The notes: generated from the sequence alone by a model not told the origin. A DNA stretch of 64,000 bases from Hyperoplus lanceolatus (GCA_026929865.2 CM049413.1:17222001-17286000), one strand, 5' to 3'. Shown: positions 1-14,102, counted from the first letter of the stretch. Translations and numbers: made by a program.

Positions 1-445
1 TGCTACCTAACACAGTTTTTTTTTTGTGTTACCTACTACATAGGTTTTTTGTACGGAAGAGGATTAGGGCCACACATGAAAAAAAAAAAAGTTCTGACTT
101 TATTCTCAGAATTCTGACATTTTCTCAGAATTCTGAGTTTAAAGTCAGAATTCTGAGAAAAAAGTCAGAATTCTGAGTTAAATCAGAACTTTTTTCTCAG
201 AATTCTGAGATTAATGTCAGAATTCTGAGAATAAAGTCAGAACTTTTTTTTTTTCATGTGTGGCCCTAATCCTCTTCCGTAAAAAACCCTATGTGTTAGG
301 TAGCACACAAAAAAAACTTATGTAGTAGGTTACACACCAAAAAAAACCCTATGTGTTAGGTAGCACACAAAAAAAAACCTATGTGTTAGGTAGCACAAAA
401 AAAATCCTATGTAGTAGGTAACACAAAAAAACACTAAAGGTGTGT
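1..445. repeat. Fold-back element of palindromic 'ctacctaacacatag' units, cut by window start
   Basis: The first 50 bases (units 'tgctacctaacaca' and 'gttacctactacatagg' joined by T-runs) are mirrored by units in opposite orientation at 282-430 ('ctatgtgttaggtagcaca' and 'ctatgtagtaggtaacaca' joined by A-runs). Positions 1-309 therefore form a large imperfect palindrome around the insert at 52-281. The right side carries about five units of 25-35 bp, alternating between a 'gttaggtagcaca' and a 'gtaggtaacaca' version. The same units build the 44,558-46,241 element, so this is a second member of that family. The outer terminal repeats seen there (GGTAACACTTTA...) are not present on the right, where unit similarity fades near 435. 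The left end lies outside the window. No coding capacity. Confidence 0.75.
52..281. mobile_element. Inverted-repeat insert with six TCAGAATTCTGA palindromes
   Basis: The ends are inverted copies of about 45 bp: a left arm beginning TACGGAAGAGGATTAG and a right arm ending CTAATCCTCTTCCGTA, each followed inward by 'ggccacacatga', an A/T run and 'gttctgac'. The interior holds six perfect copies of the 12-bp palindrome TCAGAATTCTGA starting at 106, 125, 145, 165, 197 and 217, mostly 20 bp apart and separated by A- or T-rich linkers. The whole insert can fold on itself and has no reading frame. It looks like a non-autonomous, MITE-like element nested in the fold-back array. No target-site duplication can be read, because the flanks are themselves T-run and A-run. 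The superfamily is not determined. Confidence 0.65.
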
Positions 446-796
446 GCAACTTTCTAACCCATTAAATGGGTTAAGGCACTCCTTCTCAGCCTATACTCAG
501 ACCGAACCTCATATTAAAAATGCAAACATTGTTCGGAATGAAAAGCAAAAGAAAAGATAAATTACAGTCATTGGAAATGTTTCTAAAAAATACCTGTGAT
601 GGTCTACTGATAACAGCAAACATACATATATCAAACAAACAGACACCCCCCCCCCAAAAAAAATCCCCATCATATTTCAGTGATTCTTGAGAAGTGGTAC
701 AAAACAGGGTGCAATGTTGAAAAAATACAAACCCTATGTTTAGGCAAATTAAATTACATGTATGTATCCAACATATACTAAGCTACTGAGCTAAGA

Positions 797-863
797 TTTG
801 ACACAAGTTTTTTTTGTGCTACCTAACACATAGTTTTTTTTTTTTTTTTTTGGTTTGACACAA
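797..863. mobile_element. 47-bp single-unit copy of the fold-back family between 10-bp direct repeats
   Basis: A lone 'gtgctacctaacacatag' unit between T-runs (807-853) is flanked by a perfect 10-bp direct repeat TTTGACACAA at 797-806 and 854-863. The unit matches those in the element at 1-445 and in the 44.6 kb element. A direct repeat of 8-10 bp fits a target-site duplication; the large relative at 44.6 kb has an 8-bp one. It may be a tiny insertion or a deletion remnant that kept its target duplication. The T-runs make slippage-based explanations possible as well. Confidence 0.55.
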
Positions 864-955
864 CCTCCTAGCTTTTGTCCTTTTTATCAAAATGGACTTT
901 TTACCTTGCTTCTCCTTTTTAACATGGGCTTTTTAGCTTGCCATTCCTTATTTTG

Positions 956-1469
956 TGTCAACTCCGTCAGACACCAAAAACACAAATACATGTTCCCTCA
1001 TGTTATGCTAGACCCATGAGATGCATAGTGATCACAAATATTCACCAAAACTGATAGAGCCACAAAACATTTTTTTTTCAAAATGTATATGAATATACAT
1101 GTTTTTGATATCTGACGGTGTTGACATATTTAACGTTTCTTAAACAGAACAAATAGAGTTTTTCTAGTAGCAGTGTGGTTTTTCTGTTGATGATATATGA
1201 ACTACTTCAGGAAAATAAAATTATCGAAACATTTCATATAACTTCTTCAGAAATTGTAAGTCGGTGTTGACGACATATCATGGTTGTGACGCAGGACTTT
1301 CAAGATTTGTAATGTAAAATATTCTAAAACTACAACACTAATCAGAGCCTGTCTGACTCTAATGTACTCTGCACAGATAGCTTGTGACAATAGGTCCCTC
1401 ACGGAGACAGCTGCCCCTCATATTGCCTGATTTTATTACATTGTAATGAAATGTCTGACGGTGGTGACA
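956..1469. repeat. Dispersed motif TCTGACGGTGTTGACA, four occurrences
   Basis: The motif occurs as TGTCAACTCCGTCAGACA (inverted) at 956-973, TCTGACGGTGTTGACA at 1111-1126, a shortened TCGGTGTTGACGACA at 1261-1275, and TGTCTGACGGTGGTGACA at 1452-1469. Intervening DNA is AT-rich and has no open frame. The first and last copies are in opposite orientation about 500 bp apart, so they could be ends of a decayed inverted-repeat element with two internal copies. No family is recognised and no target duplication was found. Confidence 0.45.
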
Positions 1470-1479
1470 AAAAGTGTCC

Positions 1480-4400
1480 CCCCACTTAGAAACCTTATAA
1501 AACATGAATGTGTTGTAGAATTTTTTTTATTGATATGAGAGATTATTTAGTGTTGCCTTTAATGAAAAAAAGCTATTTTTTATCATTAAAGTCCATTTTT
1601 AATAGGTTTTATTGCATATGAAAGATTGAAACCTTCTCTGTGGACACACTGTTTTTGACGTCATGAGAAGATAACAAGTGTCATAAATTTGATATAATAA
1701 TAAAACAATTTAATTTAAGGGGATAATTGTGCTCCAGCCATTCTATTCTTAATCCCTAATAACATCTACAATTTTAAATATTTTTATTTTTAAAGATAAC
1801 AGCAGTTACATTTTGTCCCATCCTTTTGTCCCAGTTCTCAAAAATCACTGATTTAAGTTCCAGTATCAATCATGTTTTACATTTCCTTCAACTCAGCACT
1901 TAAACCACACGCAACGTAATCAACATGGGCAGTATCATATAACAGCTAATCCCTTAGAAACAGTGCCATAGATGTGTTTGTAACAAACAAACCCATACAT
2001 TCCACAGTAGGGAGTGCTTTTTCTCAACAGTCTCAAGACCTGTTGAGTTGTTTGTATTGGCTGTATGTTTGGTTTCTTTCTCTGTAGTATCCAACTAATA
2101 TGCTTACTGACACACCCAATTTGCGACTGTGTATAACATGAAAGCAGCAAATACAGTGAGGGGAGGCACGGTGGCAAACTTAAAGTACACTGTATATGTA
2201 CACTTTGGGAGCAGGCACCTGGGTACATTGAGAAGATGAAAACTGGCAAAGAATGGTGCTGACATTGTTTTGACAATGGTGTTACTAAGCGAGCGAGAGA
2301 CACAGAAGAAAATAATGGCAGACCTCAGACTAATTACCAAGTTCGTTTGGGGTGTGCCAAACTAATTTCATAAAGCCTTCCTTGTAGCTTCCCTTAAAGT
2401 GGCAAAGCAGGTTTTCCTTATTTGACTCTAGTCTCTTAACAGCAGACTAATCACTGCTTTAAAAAAATAATAAAAGATGTGTCTGCACAAGGCTCAATTC
2501 TGCCATAAGTGCTATACCATCTGACATTGAGAGGAGGCAGACAGGAGAAGGATCAGACGGAGAGAAAGATAATTGCCTTTCTGCAAAGAATCTGCTATGC
2601 CCTCCATTGGCCTCTAGAGAATGCTGATGCTCCATCGTTTTATTCTAGTTTTGTTCTTTCATGGAGGTTGGGAGGAAGGGGGAGAGAGAGGGAGGGAAGG
2701 GGATTGAGAATGCAGGAAGATCTCATTTCTCCTACTAAAATGTTGCAGGCCACATCAGCTGTGTGACAAAGACAGAGGCAGCATCAGTCGTGATTTTACT
2801 CTCTAAAAACAAGCAATTCCAGATTGTTTAAATGGGATGACCAACTCCTTTCAAAGCAGCCCAACTGAAGAAATGATGCCACAGCTCTGTGATCATTTGT
2901 TCTTCATTCTTCATTGGGGCTCTTATCAACGGGCCACCCACTTCAGCACGCTGAGTGAGCATACATGCACATGCTCAGCCAATCAGAAGGAGCCCCATTT
3001 AACACTCTGGAGAGAAAGACAAAAGCAGTGGAATCTGTCGTTGCACTTCTCGTTACATGAAGGAAGCTCTTAAACGTCCAGCTGATTCATTCTTGATAAT
3101 GAACTCTGAGAAAACAAAATCAGATCAACCCTTTGCATTTGTTGAAATGAATGGAGGTTACTCTTTATGCAATGCACCTGTTTGAATACGGATGCACAAA
3201 GATCACTTTTTCTAAAGGAAGTCTAAAAAATAAAAAAAGGCAAAGTGCCTGTGTTGCTTTAAAAGGGGTATGACTCATGGCTCGTTTTATCGGAAGGTAT
3301 GTGGAGTGGACTGAAATTCAGTCACTTGTGGCTCTACAGGGCAGACTTGGAGGACTTTCTGACAACGTTGCTTCACCAAGTCGTCTTAGGGGCTGAAGAA
3401 AAGCAAGTCCCGCTGAGGGGTAGAGGAATATATCAGAGGCTGTTTTCTCCATAAAGTCTAAGCAGAAACTCGCTCAGGGTGGCCATGGAGCAACCTTTCG
3501 CCGAGCCCCTCATGAAAGTGCCGATGCGTGGAAATGAGAGAACTGAACCAAATGAGCAAATCACTGGATCAACACCTCTTTCCCCACATCGCACCATTCA
3601 CCCGTGTGTCCTGAAATGGTGCATTACACCTCTACACGCAGGATAGTCTGCACAATGTCTGCTGGCAATCCTAGATGCACAGAACAGTAGTGTTGCCTCT
3701 TTATTTTTTGTAAGTTATGGCCTCCAAAAGATTCAATAGGCTCAACATGAATGCATTCTAATATATTGAAGCTACAAAATGAATGCCGAAGCCCTGTTAG
3801 AAATGTGTGAAATAAAACTGAAGGACAAGTTTATTATTTGCATGGGAAATCAATGTGAAGGAGGCCTTCACAGTAGGAATATGAAATATATAGAAATACA
3901 TAGAGAATGTTAGCTTCTGTCAACCACAACAAACTAGCCTATACGATAACACTATTGAGTATAAGCAATGTGGAACACCGGATGGTTTTATTATTTGAGA
4001 TAAAGTGTAAATCAGGCTGACAGTTCTCTGAACATCTGTTTAGACAAAATGACTATTAATCTGTTGCTCTCAAAGTAGCCTTTCACTTGCCATGTCTTAA
4101 CAGTTTTACTTCAACTAGCTGAAGGATGCTGTATCCACCCGTGCTGACCCTGTCTCTCTGATCATCCTCAACAAACTCAGCCACCCTCCCACAACTCAGC
4201 CCTCAACCCTTTCCTTCTTTCTATCCGGGGCCCATCCACACCAGCCAGAGACCTGTCCTATTACCGTCACAGTCATTACTCCAGCTTGGGCCATTCCACA
4301 GCGTCAGAGCTGGTGACACCGAGCCAGCCCGCGTCCCGCTGTGTGTTGTGACAGCGCCATGTCTCCACCGCCACTGTGGATGATGTCAGGATGCCCCCTC

Positions 4401-4630
4401 GAGGAGGTCACCATCTTCTTTCTCTCTCTCTTTCTCTGTCCATTACAAACACTGATGCCACAGAATGCTTGTCTGTGGACAGAGAGGTTCGCCAACAATT
4501 CTCAGGAGAGGTTAGGGGGTTTTCTGGAGAAACAAAACTGTCTCTGGGCTGATTTGTGCTGAGAGCCACTGGATTACAGCCAGTGGTTTTCCTGATGCAT
4601 TTTGCCTTTAGATGTCAGCAATGGAAAGTG
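1480..4630. other. Non-coding single-copy-like DNA
   Basis: No gene, RNA gene or clear mobile element seen. Open frames are at most about 120 codons, lack recognisable domains and overlap one another on both strands. A purine-rich stretch at 2668-2710 (gggagagagagggaggg) and a pyrimidine run near 4420-4440 are the only low-complexity features. Confidence 0.5.
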
Positions 4631-4639
4631 TAACACATC

Positions 4640-4800
4640 GTTGTAGGATGGCCAAGAGGATAGAGGGGCCAACTAGTAACCGAGAAGACACTGGTTCGAT
4701 TCTCGGCACCAGACAGGAGGGTGTTCATCGTAAAATTAGTGGTAGTAATAGACAGACTTACTGTTGTGTCCTTGAGCAGGGTACTTAAGAAAAGAAGAGA
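4640..4800 (+). mobile_element. tRNA-derived SINE
   Basis: A tRNA-like head carries an A-box-like GATGGCCAAGAGG (about 4648-4660) and a B box GGTTCGATTCT (4693-4703), 33 bp apart, with the closing arm 'cgagaa...ttctcgg'. Downstream comes the segment 'ccttgagcagggtacttaa' (about 4770-4788), which resembles the conserved central/3' core of many fish tRNA-SINEs ('cttgagcaaggcacttaa' type, from family knowledge). SINEs of this kind are transcribed by RNA polymerase III and copied by partner LINEs. The body is followed by an A/G-rich tail. No flanking duplication was made out, so both boundaries are approximate. Confidence 0.7.
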
Positions 4801-5010
4801 GAAGTATAACAAAGAAGAGAAAAGTGGGCAATCTTTGGACCTATAGTCCTGTATCTGAAAAAAAGCTGTTCAGTTACACCTAGTGACTACATCATGGAAA
4901 TTCGTTAGAAGCTGCAAAACTCCAGCAAGTGCAAAAATAACAATTGTAATGTTCCCATAAGTTTGCCTTTGCAACCAGACGTATACCATTGCCTCTGGCT
5001 AAATTATATA

Positions 5011-7182
<2,172 letters not shown>

Positions 7183-7193
7183 AAGTAAAAAGA

Positions 7194-7361
7194 ATAGGTG
7201 GAAAGATGATATCTCCAAGCTGGCTTGGGACCGCCTCCGGATCCTCTAGTCATGGAATAGTTAATGTGGCCCGGGAAAGGGAAGTTTGGGGTCCTTGCTT
7301 GAGCTGCTGCACTCGTGACCGGACCCCGGATAAGCGGTTGAAGATGAATCACTGATGACTG
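7194..7361 (+). mobile_element. 5'-truncated Rex3/RTE-like LINE, 3' tail only
   Basis: The sequence parallels the last about 160 bp of the LINE at 49.8-53.1 kb, from 'ataggtggaaagatgatatc' through 'gtggcccgggaaag..gaagtttgggg' and 'ggataagcggttgaagatga'. It covers only the last about 45 codons, with changes that break the frame. It is flanked by an imperfect 11-bp direct repeat, AAGTAAAAAGA at 7183-7193 and AAGTAAAAGGA at 7362-7372, which fits target-primed reverse transcription with severe 5' truncation. The 3' tail has diverged from (GAT)n to 'gaatcactgatgactg'. A minus-strand open frame over this region is only an antisense shadow. Confidence 0.85.
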
Positions 7362-7372
7362 AAGTAAAAGGA

Positions 7373-10300
7373 CAAGCAGTTCTGTCTGCAGAAAAATCTT
7401 ACTTTCAGATACAAGGCAGGACAGGATTTAAATTATGTGTGGAAAGTTAAGAGAAAAGCAGTAGGTAAATGCAGGTTGTAATATCTTTTGATGTGGCGGT
7501 GAAGAATTACCTACTGTACATGTGAGTTCCGGACAGCATTAAATTCACAGATCACCCCAAGCAAAATAAAGCCTGTCTGAATGAGACTTAAATCTACTAG
7601 ACTGTAGTAGATTAAAGGCCTAAAGGTTGTAGTGGAAAACAAGAGGTTCATATAACGTGTTGTCCAGCCACCGAAAACATGTTGATACCTGACCCGAACG
7701 GCCACACTGGAAGGCAGAATGAAAAGCTGGCTGTCATATAGAGTTTAACTTGGGGGTCAGTGGTTCACATTACCAGACAGGCCCTCCAGAAAGACATTCA
7801 TAGTGGTGCATATTTGAAAAGCACCAAAAATAACAATTGAAAAAAGAAAGAGAAAGCCGTTCAAACCAAGTGTACTTTAGTGTGTTAGCACAAAATGCAA
7901 CTGGGGTGTGCCATTTGTTTTTCAGGTATTTGGTCATAAACCAAAATACTCAACAAAATAACATTTTGACCTGATTACATGTGTTAAAATAATGAGAAAA
8001 AATATACTTCCTTCTCTCCTTGGCCGTAATACTCTTCTGTAGACAACCAACAGTTCAGTCAGGACAGATTATATTAATTAGAGGTTTAATAATAAAGAAA
8101 TATACAATTATTGACATGTTCATGATAAATATTAGATCCTATTGTGATGTTATTAGGGGCTAGTGAAGCCATGGGATGTGCAGAATGCCAACCTCCCCCC
8201 CATCACCAGATGAATAAGAGAAATGTCCATAGAACTAGGGATTGAGAGAGCACAAGATAATGATAGAGAGAAAAATAAATCTGTTATAAAGAGTGCGAGG
8301 CAAATAGTCAATCTCCCTGATTTAACTTTTTCTAAGCTTCATATCGACATTTCGATGCCTTGATCCACAGCACCAGCATGGCCAAAAATAATTTAAAAAA
8401 GGGGCAAGACGCAATATTTGCAGTAAGATAATCATACAGGTTTTAACCCAAAGCCTAGAGAGAGAGAGAGAGAGAGAGACACACAGAGAGAGAGAGAGAC
8501 CTCAAATGAATGGCAAAAACAACTGTTCAGTCAAGACAAAATATTTTACCAGCAAAAATAAATGTTAAGATAATCTTGCGTCACTGTTGGCTTGTGTTCA
8601 ACAGGTATAATTGCCTGACATTTAATTAAAAATAAATACTTTAAAGAGGTCTAAAGTGCATTCAACTGAGGTAATATTGTAATAATTCTTTGTGGCTTTA
8701 ATTTCAGAGGAGAATGCTTTATTTCTGAATTAATTTGTTTGCTTTTTGGAAAGCAATTCCAACCAGGCATTGAGGCCAAAGCTAAGTTTGTACCTCAGTT
8801 GATTCCTGCTCAGCGTGTTAAGTAACCCAAGCTACTTTTCAGATTGCTATCTGTAATATCTTCACATTTAAAAATAACCTCTCTTTCACTTTCTAAAGAC
8901 TCTCACCACTTGAATAAATAACGCATGGCATGAGAGAGCTTTGCTATTTGCCTTTACTGAGGCTTGGGTCCTGTTCTGCAGAAATACTTTAATATGTGCA
9001 CACAGACATACAAACGCGCACCCACACACTGAAACACACACACACAGACACACACATAATACTGTTAGTCGGCTCCTGTCACTCAGAGCAATGTCTTCTA
9101 ATTACCATAACTTGATCGGTGGAGCTAGTTTGTACCGTCTACCGTAAATTGAACTACTAATGGTGTGTCAGTGAGCGAGAGAGAGCTATAGATGTAAATA
9201 GACGAGGGAGATCCTTTTTTAACACAGTTCTACCCAATCCAGCTCTTATACGGAATTTTAAATACTGTCACGATCCACATTCATGGTTCCGGAAAGAAAA
9301 CACATTGCAGGACGCACAGCAGCCTATTCAGAGCGAGGACTCTTAAAATATGTCATGGGTTCGAGTCATGACATTGACCTTTTTCTCTGTTTCTTACAAG
9401 AAGGATGTAGCTAAAATGAGGGAGCTCGGGATCTCCATTAGTCCAGCATGGATGTTGAAGTACGTATCTTTTGTTCGTATGAACGTAGTTTCTTTGCTGG
9501 CCTGGCAGTTGACTTGCTAAAAAACGTGGACCTGCGGCAACACATTCCTGAGTGTCTTGGCTTCACAGAGTGCTCCTATTACTGCAGATGTGAAATGACA
9601 TCATGAGACATCTTTGCGCTTTAATTTGAGTACATTTTGGCCACATAGGAGTCAGACTAAATTTAGCAAGGGAGTCATTTCTCTTCCTTTTTTTTCTCTT
9701 ACTAACACGTTGCAATGACTTTTAAACCTTTGCTCCTAATGAACACTGCCACTCTATTCACATATTTTGTCCGCCTCAATTTTTTTCCCCAGGATTTTTT
9801 CTTTTAATGACTCTTCTGCAATGATTCTGTTTGGCTCCAAATGACTCAGCGAGATGCCATACGGCAAACAAGCGGCATGGAGAGAACATAGCTGGGAGGA
9901 CAAGTAAACAAGGATTGGAGCTTTGAGCTCACTTTGTAAACATCAAGCTGCCGAACTGCATGATGAGACAAGCACTGTGCCACAGACTTCTTTTACTAAA
10001 TAAACAACATGTTAACACCTGCCAAAGGAGCATGGGAATTATGCGTTGTTATTTTGGACAACGACTCCTTATAGAATTGATATGCTATCTCCGACCCCTA
10101 CTTCCTGACCAAATCCACAATGTGTTCATAAGACCCCCACAACCGCCAGAGTGACATCCCAGCCTCTGAAAGCTGAAGACAGTGTATGAGAGCTTTACGC
10201 TGCATTTCACCTATCTTTGCCACTTGAGGCTGGATCAAATAAAACTCTCATTGTAGGGTGACCCCTAACTTTACAAATAAATAAAGGTCACCATATTGTA

Positions 10301-11150
10301 TTGTGTGCTTATTTTGCTTGTTCAGGTTTAGTTGTTTTTATAATGAATAAACCATGGCTTATTTTCACAAATGACAAACAACTATAGTTGGATTGTTTTA
10401 ATTTGAGTTTTGTATCAGTTTGCTAATAGGAGGTCTAACTATCAGATCTAATCCCAAAGTAAAATAACTGAGGCTAATAAATAGGTAAACCTCATGTCCT
10501 TGCCCATTTAGGCAACATTGCTCACAAAACTTTTTTTGTTCCTTACCTCGTATGATAAAAATGCTTCATTGTCATTTCTGTCTTTTCTCACCTTCATCAA
10601 AGGTGCAATCCAAGTTGGTGGCAAAGGGAAGAATTACCATTTTATTACTTTTCTACATATTGAGATTCTAATAGGTTCAGGAGAATCTAAAGAAATACGG
10701 TACATATTAAGTTTGTATTGCAATAGTCATTATTATTATTTTATCACATTCAAAGATGAGAAAGTTAAGCTAATGTGAATATGTTCAGGTACAGGTTATT
10801 ATGACTGTATATTATTATATTTTTCAGCCTATTGCACCCAGCAATTCTATAGTTAACATTTTCTCATTCTAAATGAGACACAGACCGTTTTCCAATTTTG
10901 GATTTTTCAGGCTCCAGTAACTTCCCAAAATGTCTCCTAATAGCCACCCCAAAACCTTACATTTCCTACCAGCTCAGTGTTTACATTTGGGAAATTTACC
11001 ATGAGCAGTAAGCATGGGAGCGAAACGCTGAATGGTGGTGGGTGCTATAATCTTTCTTTTATGATAATTTCATTTTTTTTATCTTTAAAAGAAAAATTAA
11101 CCAATCTTTGCAAAACCCAAGTCAGGATGGTTAGTGAAGCAGTGCATTTT
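7373..11150. other. Non-coding, minor simple repeats only
   Basis: No gene seen. Contains an interrupted GA array (about 8458-8505, with an 'acacac' interruption), a short CA-rich stretch (9001-9057) and otherwise unremarkable AT-rich sequence. Short open frames (for example at 9960 and 10518) have no recognisable content. Confidence 0.5.
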
Positions 11151-11154
11151 ATAT

Positions 11155-11438
11155 TTATGATATCAATGTTGTGTGCCCTGTCTCCATCAGGCTTGATGGA
11201 TTTCTCAGATATCTCACGGATAATTGCTGCCATTTTGTCATGAATGGATGAAACTGTGAAGTGGTACTCTGCCTTCCCACTCTGGCAGTGACATCTCTTT
11301 TGTGTTTTGCTTTTGCAGTGGCTTGCAGGTCATCCATTTCTTCTTCACCTGTGCCACACTTCTAGGACCCTTTTTTTTCTTTCTTGGAGAGGCCACTTGT
11401 GAAAGTGCCATATGATTTTTTTCTTTGGACACCCTCAT
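11155..11438 (-). pseudogene. Relic of a Myb/SANT-like DNA-binding protein gene (frameshifted)
   Basis: On the minus strand one frame gives RSVAQVKKKW (about 11,328-11,363). A single-base shift immediately afterwards gives DLQATAKAKHKRDVTARVG in the next frame (about 11,270-11,325). Read across the shift, the pattern 'VKKKWxDLQAxxKxKxKR' is typical of the third helix and following basic stretch of Myb/SANT-like domains. In fish these are abundant as the second gene of PIF-Harbinger transposons and as domesticated MSANTD-type genes (family knowledge). Upstream frames to about 11,625 are open in pieces but no longer alignable by eye. No terminal inverted repeats were recognised, so it could be a transposon relic or a decayed gene copy. 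Confidence 0.42.
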
Positions 11439-11639
11439 TAAGGGTGCTTTGAGTGAAGTTTGTTGTCCATGTCTTATTTGCTCTGTCGTTCCAGAACAGG
11501 TGGAATATAGCCTCTACAGCCTTAAACTGTAGCCTCTTTAACCAAACGCTGTGTTTTATCATTTTCACAAAACTACATTTTGTGCCATAGCTGATGGATG
11601 TAATGAATAGTGTGCAGATGTACATTTGATAAGAGGGTT

Positions 11640-13977
11640 AGTTAAGCAATTTAGTTTTGGATTCCCATACATCTGGGGGATAATTTGGAGTGATACCCAT
11701 AATGCAAATCAACAGCACCTTTCTTAGACTTTCCCATGCTCAAATCATACACACACTGCCCACATATGTTATACAGGCTACTAATTTGCCTCCCAGGCCG
11801 AAATATGATAACCCTGATGACATCACAACAGGTTTTAGTATTTTAGAATTAAGACTTTAAGGGGGAATAATAATCCTTGTTAAACAAAAAAATAATTTCG
11901 CCAGAGCGGACTAATTTACTGATTAAAGACAGTGTCTACTGATTTGATTGACGAGGGCGTTCGGAACGAATGATGCTGTGGAATATTGAGAAGACTTGTA
12001 CTTGGAACTTGCGGGAAGCTATTCAATTAAATGCAGTTTACAGCCAAGTTATGTAAGTGACATAACTAGAAAAAAAAATCCCAAGAGAAAGCCTGTAAAA
12101 GAAAATGGATATAGCATTTCTCTGTATTTTGAGAAATTGGTGAGATTTGATTTTTTTTTTTTAATCTGAATGCATCTTGTTAATTATCCATTCTAAGTCA
12201 TTACTTATTGTTTCATGTTGGTGGTGGATATGGGGGAGGCTCCAACACATCTGAAGCCTCTGGGCATAAAGTAATGTTAAGGCGACTACTTGGGACAAGA
12301 AAATATTAATTAAAGAAAGTAAAATAAATTTCCTTTTTGTCTGCACCATAGCTCATTACTATGCTATGAATATACAGAAAGTGGCAGTCTTTGAGTGAGT
12401 GAGCACATTTAATATGACATTTTTTACGCTCCTAATTAAATATTCATCTGTTTGTGTGTGCTAGCAAAGAGTGCTCCTTGTTTTTCATGCAATTTTAATC
12501 GCCTCTTCTGCAATTAGCGTGCGCTTCATTAGTGCTTTGAGTGCATATACCTTGCAAGTACAGATGAAAGCTCAGTGCACGGACGCTTCCTCATCCTAAT
12601 AGGTGCAAACTGCACATATATGCCAACATCGATCCTAAAAGTGTTTACGTAGGGTGGGAGAGGTGGAGGAAATAAGTGTCTCTTGTCTCTCTTCCAATTT
12701 CTTTCTGGGCAAACAATCAATGATGGCCCTGCAACGATTGAGTTACAATCATTTAGTCTTTTCCGGCTATGCTTTGATGCCGTCTACTTCCAGACAGGAC
12801 TGAATGGGACAGAGGGGAGAATTGAATTAACTTAAGTCACGGGGGGGGGGGGGTGGCACCTGAGAGCTTTGGTTATTCAATCAACCACCCTTCATTCACT
12901 TTCCCCTTGCTTTTCCTCTTCCTTTCTTTACTCACTTTCACTGTGCATTAAATTCCTGGCTTTTTGGAGACAAGGTGAACAGCGGCACACAAGCAAAGGG
13001 TAAACAGCCCGTCTCTTATCCAGCCAGACCCGGTGCCTTTAACCAGCTGGTTGGACCTGTTTTCTTTTTGCTGAATGTAAATTGTCTTGGATTGGGAGTA
13101 TTTGAAAATCTTTTAAGGATGACATGGGTGTTTTAAAGCCATTTCCCTGACTATAAAACAGCTTTTACTGGCTTTTTTGTTACTTCCATTGTCAGGGATT
13201 ACTCAGTCCAATAACTCAACTGAATAAAGCAATTATACTGCTCTCTTCAAATAGACAAAACCTTTAGCAGCTTAATTGAAAGTTAGAGCTTAATTATGAG
13301 GTGCTCACAGATTGATTATACATTGTTTGGACATGAACAGATGACGCTCCATAAAAGCTTGAATTATTTTCCTTTTGTTTAACCCTGTTGAGATCAGGAC
13401 ATCTCTTCTTTAAGAGCTTCCTGGACATGAATGACATCCACATTAGAGCAGCTAACTGTGATGAGATCCAAAGAGGTTTTTCTGCCAACCAGATGTCATG
13501 TTGCAAAATATGGAGCCATGTGCATACACATCATTGCCTAATCGACAGTGTCAAAAGCCATAATCTCTTTACTTTCCCCAGTAACAGCAAGTGATAACTT
13601 ACGTGTTAGTGCTCAATAATTTGCGACTACATTGCTGTAAAGAGTTCCACTAAATTATTACATTTTGCTTGTAAACATTATAGCTTCCCCCTTTCTTTCT
13701 TATTGTTTTGATATAATAACGAAACCTTAAGGTACACATATGTAAAACAAATAATTAATTATACTTCTGTCTGAAGATTGTTCTTTGGTCTGGACACATT
13801 ATTTAAAGAGTGTTCACATGTCTAGTAAGCCTGTGCTAAACATGCTGTGTGGAGTTTGAAATACTTGGGAAGTGTGCTGTAGGGTCCAGTGAGGTGGTAA
13901 ACCTTTTAGATTCTCCTAACATTCTCCTCAAAATACATTATGTGTCTCGTTTTCACTTTATTGAGTTGTAACACTAA
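11640..13977. other. Non-coding; possible conserved block and a G13 run
   Basis: No gene seen. Positions 12,420-12,730 are rich in homeodomain-type core sites (cctaattaaat, gcaattagc, cattagtg) and lack simple repeats, which is compatible with a regulatory element but not proof. A G-run of 13 sits at 12,841-12,853. Confidence 0.35.
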
Positions 13978-14102
13978 GGGCCGGTTTCGCAGACATGGAT
14001 TAAGCCTAGTTCTGGACTAAATTGTACTTTCAATGGACAATCTCCATTCAAAATTCCATTTAGTCCAGGACTAGGCTTAATCCATATCTGTGAAACTGGC
14101 CC
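13978..14102. mobile_element. 125-bp MITE with long terminal inverted repeats
   Basis: The left arm starts gggccggtttcgcagacatg and continues gattaagcctagttctggac. The right arm is its inverted, slightly diverged copy, ending 'tagtccaggactaggcttaatccatatctgtgaaactggccc'-like. Arms are about 43 bp each with a loop of about 38 bp, so nearly the whole element folds into a hairpin. The same 'ggattaagcctagtcc' hairpin type is common in fish genomes from memory. No coding capacity. A target-site duplication could not be fixed. Confidence 0.8.

Noticed and set aside
9330-9385. tRNA-like B-box phrase 'gggttcgagtc' with a preceding 'gactcttaaaata'
   Set aside because: No A box at the right distance and no acceptor-stem pairing could be made; probably chance or a very decayed SINE.
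10250-10298. Short inverted pair ggtgacc/ggtcacc around an AT-rich 27-base loop
   Set aside because: Arms of only 7 bp are expected by chance in 64 kb.
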